This document shows, piece after piece, positions 61,401-64,000 of a stretch of DNA of 64,000 nucleotides. The notes beneath the pieces were generated by a model. It ran no database searches and was not told the DNA's origin. It saw only the letters and a list, made by a program, of their open reading frames with translations. The position numbers and the translations under genes were made by a program. The stretch comes from Metridium senile. Taxonomy: Eukaryota > Cnidaria > Anthozoa > Actiniaria > Metridiidae. The DNA lies in assembly GCA_949775045.1 (NCBI GenBank), contig OX459105.1, positions 17,063,353 to 17,127,352 on the forward strand, in the 5' to 3' direction. Positions within the stretch are counted from its first letter, which is position 1; the number at the start of each line of letters is the position of its first letter.

Positions 61401-63771
61401 TCCAATAGACCAACTGTATTACATTTAGTATTAAGTAAACCTAGAGTAAGATACATCAGCAATTTGATTGAAGTTAGATATATTCATGTATTCATGATTG
61501 TGAGTCATAATGTTGTTTTTACGACTGAAAGGAATAGGCTTCAACACAAGACCATTATATAATACTTATCTCACAACTCATTATATCTATACATTGATAT
61601 ATACTAAGAATCTTACGTGAGAGTTTTGTGGTTCAATAGAAGTGAAACTGACTTAAAAACACAAATATGAAAAGCTTTTAACATTTTAAAATTATATCAC
61701 CTTCATAAGAAGAGAATGATAACTTTAGCACATGCTTACCAAAAAGCAATACAAAGAACAAGGCCTTTGAAAAACAGTAGTGCATTTTTGCTTTCAATAC
61801 TGTGGATCCTAAATGAAAGATAACATGAACTTTGTGGAGATGTGAGTGTATGTTTATTAGTCAGGCTGTAGGGTTAGTAAACATTGATCAAACTTATTTA
61901 TGTTTATAAGTCACAAGAGCATACAGATCTCTTTGGTTCGTAAAGAGCAGTGTTTATAGGAAGTATAGACCAACTTAATCACGGTATTACTGCTATCAAT
62001 ATACAGAATTACTGAATGTAAAGCTAAATAATAAATAAATGAATAGAGAACTAAACAAAAAATAAGTGGAGCATGAACATGAGTGAAAGGGTAGTATAAT
62101 AGAAATATGAACAGTATGTATTCACTATAGACCAACAGTATTATTGCTATCAACATACGGAATTACTGAATGTAAAGCTAAATAATAAAGAAATGAACAG
62201 AGAACTAAACAAGAAATGAGTTGAACACAAGTAAAAGTGTAGTATATTAGAAACAGTTGCTATACTAACCGACACAAGCAGAAATTACTGCTATAACATA
62301 CTACTAAAAACATACTACTAAAAACATACAGACAAATGAACATACGTACATATAGCTTGACACTGGCATAATTGAATCCAATCTTCCTTAACTTGTTGGT
62401 GTTTCTAACGTTAGAAATCTCCCCAAGTAACCAAGGGGTCTAGCATCAACACTAAGGGTCTTATGGAAACTACAGTCTTATGGCCGCATGAAATGAGTGC
62501 TGTATCTATTCATTCATTCACAATGGACACTACCGTTGCCATAGTGAACTGGTGAGTCTCTTAGGAAAAATGCTTTAAACCAAGACTTGTAATTTCCAAC
62601 TGAATAAATAAACAGTTTCTTTGAATAGATTTGAAAAGACTAATGATATGCAAAGGTTTAGCCTACGGACACACAGGAAAACAATATCTAATAGAGACTA
62701 GGAATTTCTATGGTGACGGCGACATATATCTAAATTCAAAAATAAACAACAGCTACAGCTAGACATCCTTAACATGTTATTTCCTTGAGTTAAAAAATGA
62801 TCAAAATGATCAAATCAATAATTGTATCATCAAATTCAGCGATATTCTAATCTGACTTGCCTTATATGGGATTCAAACCTTGTGTCAAAATTTATCATCA
62901 AATAAGTTTCGAATGATGAATTTTAAAAACAATATGTTAACTATTAGTGGTGTATATAGGGTGAACGTGTAGGCTGTGTCATACGATCACTTGCACCATG
63001 TGTTTCATTATTGGTAAGCCATTCAAATGCAGGTGGTGAAACGTGTCAATCATAATCGCTCAACAAAAACCGAAAGCCATTCGAGTGATCGCTGTAGCGG
63101 GTCTTCGATGTCTACGCAACCAAATAACTTATTTTTATAAAGGAATACTATTCTAAAGAATGATTAATATAAATAGGATTAGGTAGTATTAATATAAACT
63201 CACCCTGTTCCATTGGGATATAAGCCGTGGTCGGCAGGCGCTTCAACGTACTGTACCTCGCCAGTAGTAAAACCTTATAAATATAAAACATCTTAATTAC
63301 TTACTCTTTCTAACATACTAGCTAGTTTAAGTAGATTAAAGTGAGTATATACGAGATAGATGAGACACTGATCAACACGAATGTTTAATAAGTAGTTCAA
63401 GATGGCTGACTATATGTACCTTCCTTTCCAGTGTTCTGAAAGTCTTCTGGTGATAACACACTGGCTGCAATAATTTGTGCTGTGCCAGTTTGTTGTAGAG
63501 ATTGTGTGTGTTGTATAGGTTGTACGGCTAGTGTTACTGCTGTTTGTTGTAACGACGCTAGTGGGGTACCAGAGTGAGGGATATTCGAAGCGGTAACTAC
63601 AACCCCGTGTAGAGGAAGACTACTTGTTGTAAACTCTGCTTGTGTCACATTGCCACTACTTCGCGCTGCGTTGGACGAAGTAACGTCCTTCTCATAGCCT
63701 TGCTGCGATACAAATGCTTGCTGGGCTGTAGCTGCCATAAGATGTTCTAAAGAATCGAGATAAAATGACAT
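50704..63771 (-). CDS. RFX1/2/3-type winged-helix transcription factor, 16 exons
   Basis: Exons: 63771-63420, 63273-63204, 59442-59211, 58597-58416, 57569-57456, 56943-56765, 56695-56637, 55852-55701, 55038-54884, 54476-54379, 53932-53783, 53294-53211, 52558-52434, 51981-51828, 51432-51363 and 50807-50704. The phases join cleanly to about 759 residues, close to vertebrate RFX3. The N-terminus is Gln/Thr-rich with VQYVEAPAD. The RFX DNA-binding domain spans about 219-293 ([50 protein letters not shown]). The conserved C-terminal region includes [32 protein letters not shown] and [15 protein letters not shown], the extended dimerisation part. It should bind X-box DNA; family members drive ciliary genes. 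A later ATG at 63738 is also possible. The intron after exon 5 uses a GC donor (57455-57454). The linker before the DNA-binding domain is shorter than in vertebrates, so a small exon may be missed. Confidence 0.93.
52240..52421. repeat. ATC then TTA-type microsatellites in an RFX intron
   Basis: A short (ATC)n run, a mixed GTTATT run and a pure (TTA)n run end 13 bp from the splice donor of the exon 52558-52434. Confidence 0.9.
52730..52862. repeat. Dispersed repeat, copy B
   Basis: Strongly similar to 28853-29004 over about 130 bp, including ACTATACAATATTCG and CCATACAGATCG. The central palindrome is partly deleted here. Confidence 0.65.
53360..53760. repeat. (ATC)n-rich microsatellite in an RFX intron
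   Basis: ATC/AAATCACT compound repeats of about 400 bp. The Asp-rich and Ile-rich open frames in both directions are produced by the repeat. Confidence 0.9.
53955..54360. repeat. Second ATC-rich microsatellite block with a tRNA-like A-box
   Basis: Degenerate ATC repeats at 53955-54161 and 54225-54358. Between them a plus-strand TAGCTCAGTTGGTTAGTGC (54166-54184) matches a tRNA A-box; no B-box follows, so it is a SINE remnant at best. Confidence 0.6.
54708..54806 (-). pseudogene. Decayed partial duplicate of RFX exon 9
   Basis: On the minus strand this stretch would read [13 protein letters not shown] followed by a GTAAGT donor, almost the same as the end of the real exon at 55038-54884 ([13 protein letters not shown]). 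The similarity extends into the downstream intron, giving a tandem copy offset of about 121 bp. The copy has no acceptor AG and only the exon 3' part, so it should not be spliced in. Confidence 0.75.
55041..55356. repeat. 40-bp tandem satellite, eight copies
   Basis: Exact 40-bp periodicity with units starting AGAACATTATACCAACAAAT; the last is truncated. The first unit overlaps the splice acceptor of the RFX exon starting at 55038. Confidence 0.92.
55950..56630. repeat. GAT-type microsatellite block in an RFX intron
   Basis: A partial duplication at about 55960-56110 followed by long compound GAT/GACAATAAT repeats, ending just before the donor side of the RFX exon 56695-56637. Overlapping Asp/Asn-rich and Met-rich frames are effects of the repeat. 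Confidence 0.9.
56970..57375. repeat. Degenerate GAAT tetranucleotide repeat
   Basis: Runs of GAATGAATGGAT-type repeats of about 400 bp in the intron between the RFX exons 57569-57456 and 56943-56765. Confidence 0.9.
57590..57733. repeat. Direct repeat flanking the RFX DNA-binding exon, copy 1
   Basis: About 140 bp is repeated in the same orientation at 58873-59015, sharing GTTTACAAGTGTTGGTATTG and TAACAATGGTTGG. The two copies lie in the introns on either side of the exon 58597-58416, which encodes most of the DNA-binding domain. Confidence 0.75.
57809..57992. mobile_element. 184-bp MITE with TAA target duplication (PIF/Harbinger-like)
   Basis: Terminal inverted repeats of more than 25 bp begin AGGCCCCAGCAAACGC at the left and end GCGTTTGCAAGGGCCT at the right, with CAACATTGTTGG inside both. 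The flanks carry TAA on each side (57806-57808 and 57993-57995), the 3-bp target typical of PIF/Harbinger. There is no coding capacity. Confidence 0.75.
58130..58375 (-). repeat. tRNA-derived SINE interrupted by a microsatellite
   Basis: The minus strand shows an A-box (TGGCGTAGTGG) near 58358 and a B-box (GGTTTAAGTCCC) near 58245. Between them the CTGTGGTCCAGGTTT stretch is duplicated around a GAT-type microsatellite. It lies in the intron between RFX exons 4 and 5. Confidence 0.55.
58873..59015. repeat. Direct repeat flanking the RFX DNA-binding exon, copy 2
   Basis: Partner of 57590-57733, with substitutions and small indels. Confidence 0.75.
59055..59090 (+). repeat. Inverted copy of an RFX exon 3 segment
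   Basis: Thirty-six bases here are the reverse complement, with one mismatch, of 59266-59301 inside RFX exon 3. The copy lies in the next intron, and the two are about 175 bp apart, so the pre-mRNA could form a long hairpin across the exon 3 donor at 59210. Confidence 0.8.
59500..63200. other. Large second intron of the RFX gene
   Basis: Almost 3.8 kb without coding signal. It holds a tandem repeat of three units of about 160 bp (60774-61255, marked by AATGTATGCTTTTATGA) and a two-copy tandem duplication of about 165 bp at about 61960-62275 (marked by ATTACTGAATGTAAAGC). Confidence 0.7.
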
Positions 63772-64000
63772 AAACCTTCGCTCCAACCTGCAATCATCTT
63801 ATTGTAGCCGCACGAACTAATTTCGTTTAAGCGCCATTTTCGCAGAAAGTCTAACGGTGCTAGCCGCACTGTTGCGTTCTCAAGTCTATAGCTTTACTAG
63901 AATAATTAAGTTAATAGCAAATAAACTACAAAAATAATACTAGAACTATGTTAGGGACAAGTAACAGGGGAAAGACCTAAAAACATACAACATATTTCAA
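63772..64000 (-). promoter_or_regulatory. RFX 5' UTR and promoter side
   Basis: An in-frame TAA at about 63803 lies upstream of the start, so the first exon cannot extend the protein further in this frame. I see no TATA box, and the transcription start cannot be placed. Confidence 0.4.

Overview
The window is nuclear DNA of an invertebrate animal. It is AT-rich and full of transposons, microsatellites and foldback repeats, and it carries two large intron-split genes, one of them an unmistakable metazoan RFX1/2/3 transcription factor. A cnidarian or another early-branching animal fits best, but this is inference; nothing in the window names the species.

Region 1 (1-23381) is a head-to-tail tandem array of five copies of a 4.65-4.70 kb unit. 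Each unit carries two convergent genes: a DD34E Tc1/mariner-like transposase (+) and a Rep protein (-) with an HUH endonuclease and a superfamily 3 helicase, the enzyme type used in rolling-circle or rolling-hairpin replication. Between the genes lie nested inverted copies of a short iteron-like motif and a long (TA)n tract. Between the 5' ends of the genes lies an imperfect palindrome of about 300 bp. The five copies encode identical proteins and differ visibly only in TA-tract length and a 23-bp deletion in the last copy, whose array end falls inside the palindrome. The combination suggests a hybrid mobile element, perhaps with a replicative circular or concatemeric phase.

Region 2 (23382-32280) is a nest of mobile elements. 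A DNA transposon of about 6 kb (24183-30139) has modular terminal inverted repeats built from near-palindromic CGAGTTA repeats. A 5'-truncated non-LTR retrotransposon with an intact reverse transcriptase frame is inserted into its left terminal repeat. Inside it lie a hAT-type MITE with an 8-bp target duplication, a tRNA-like SINE piece and a 1.7 kb element with perfect 24-bp inverted ends. Two foldbacks of matching design flank the transposon.

Region 3 (32344-44254, -) is one 13-exon gene whose splice phases all agree. It encodes about 1238 residues: an N-terminal DyP-type heme peroxidase fused to a full-length glycyl radical enzyme, with the thiyl cysteine motif GCYEP and a C-terminal glycyl-radical loop. 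An oxygen-chemistry peroxidase joined to an oxygen-sensitive radical enzyme in an animal genome is the most striking protein here. Its introns hold several broken non-LTR elements, a second copy of the hAT MITE and inverted repeats around exon 10.

Region 4 (44255-50703) has no gene that I can support. It holds a 20-copy satellite of about 45 bp and, just past the RFX stop codon, an array of about 23-bp repeats containing seven exact tRNA B-box motifs.

Region 5 (50704-63771, -) is a 16-exon RFX1/2/3 gene of about 759 residues with a complete DNA-binding domain and the conserved C-terminal dimerisation region. Its introns contain ATC/GAT microsatellites, a 40-bp satellite, a Harbinger-like MITE, a SINE, a decayed partial copy of one exon and an inverted copy of part of another. 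The final 229 bases are its 5' UTR and promoter side.
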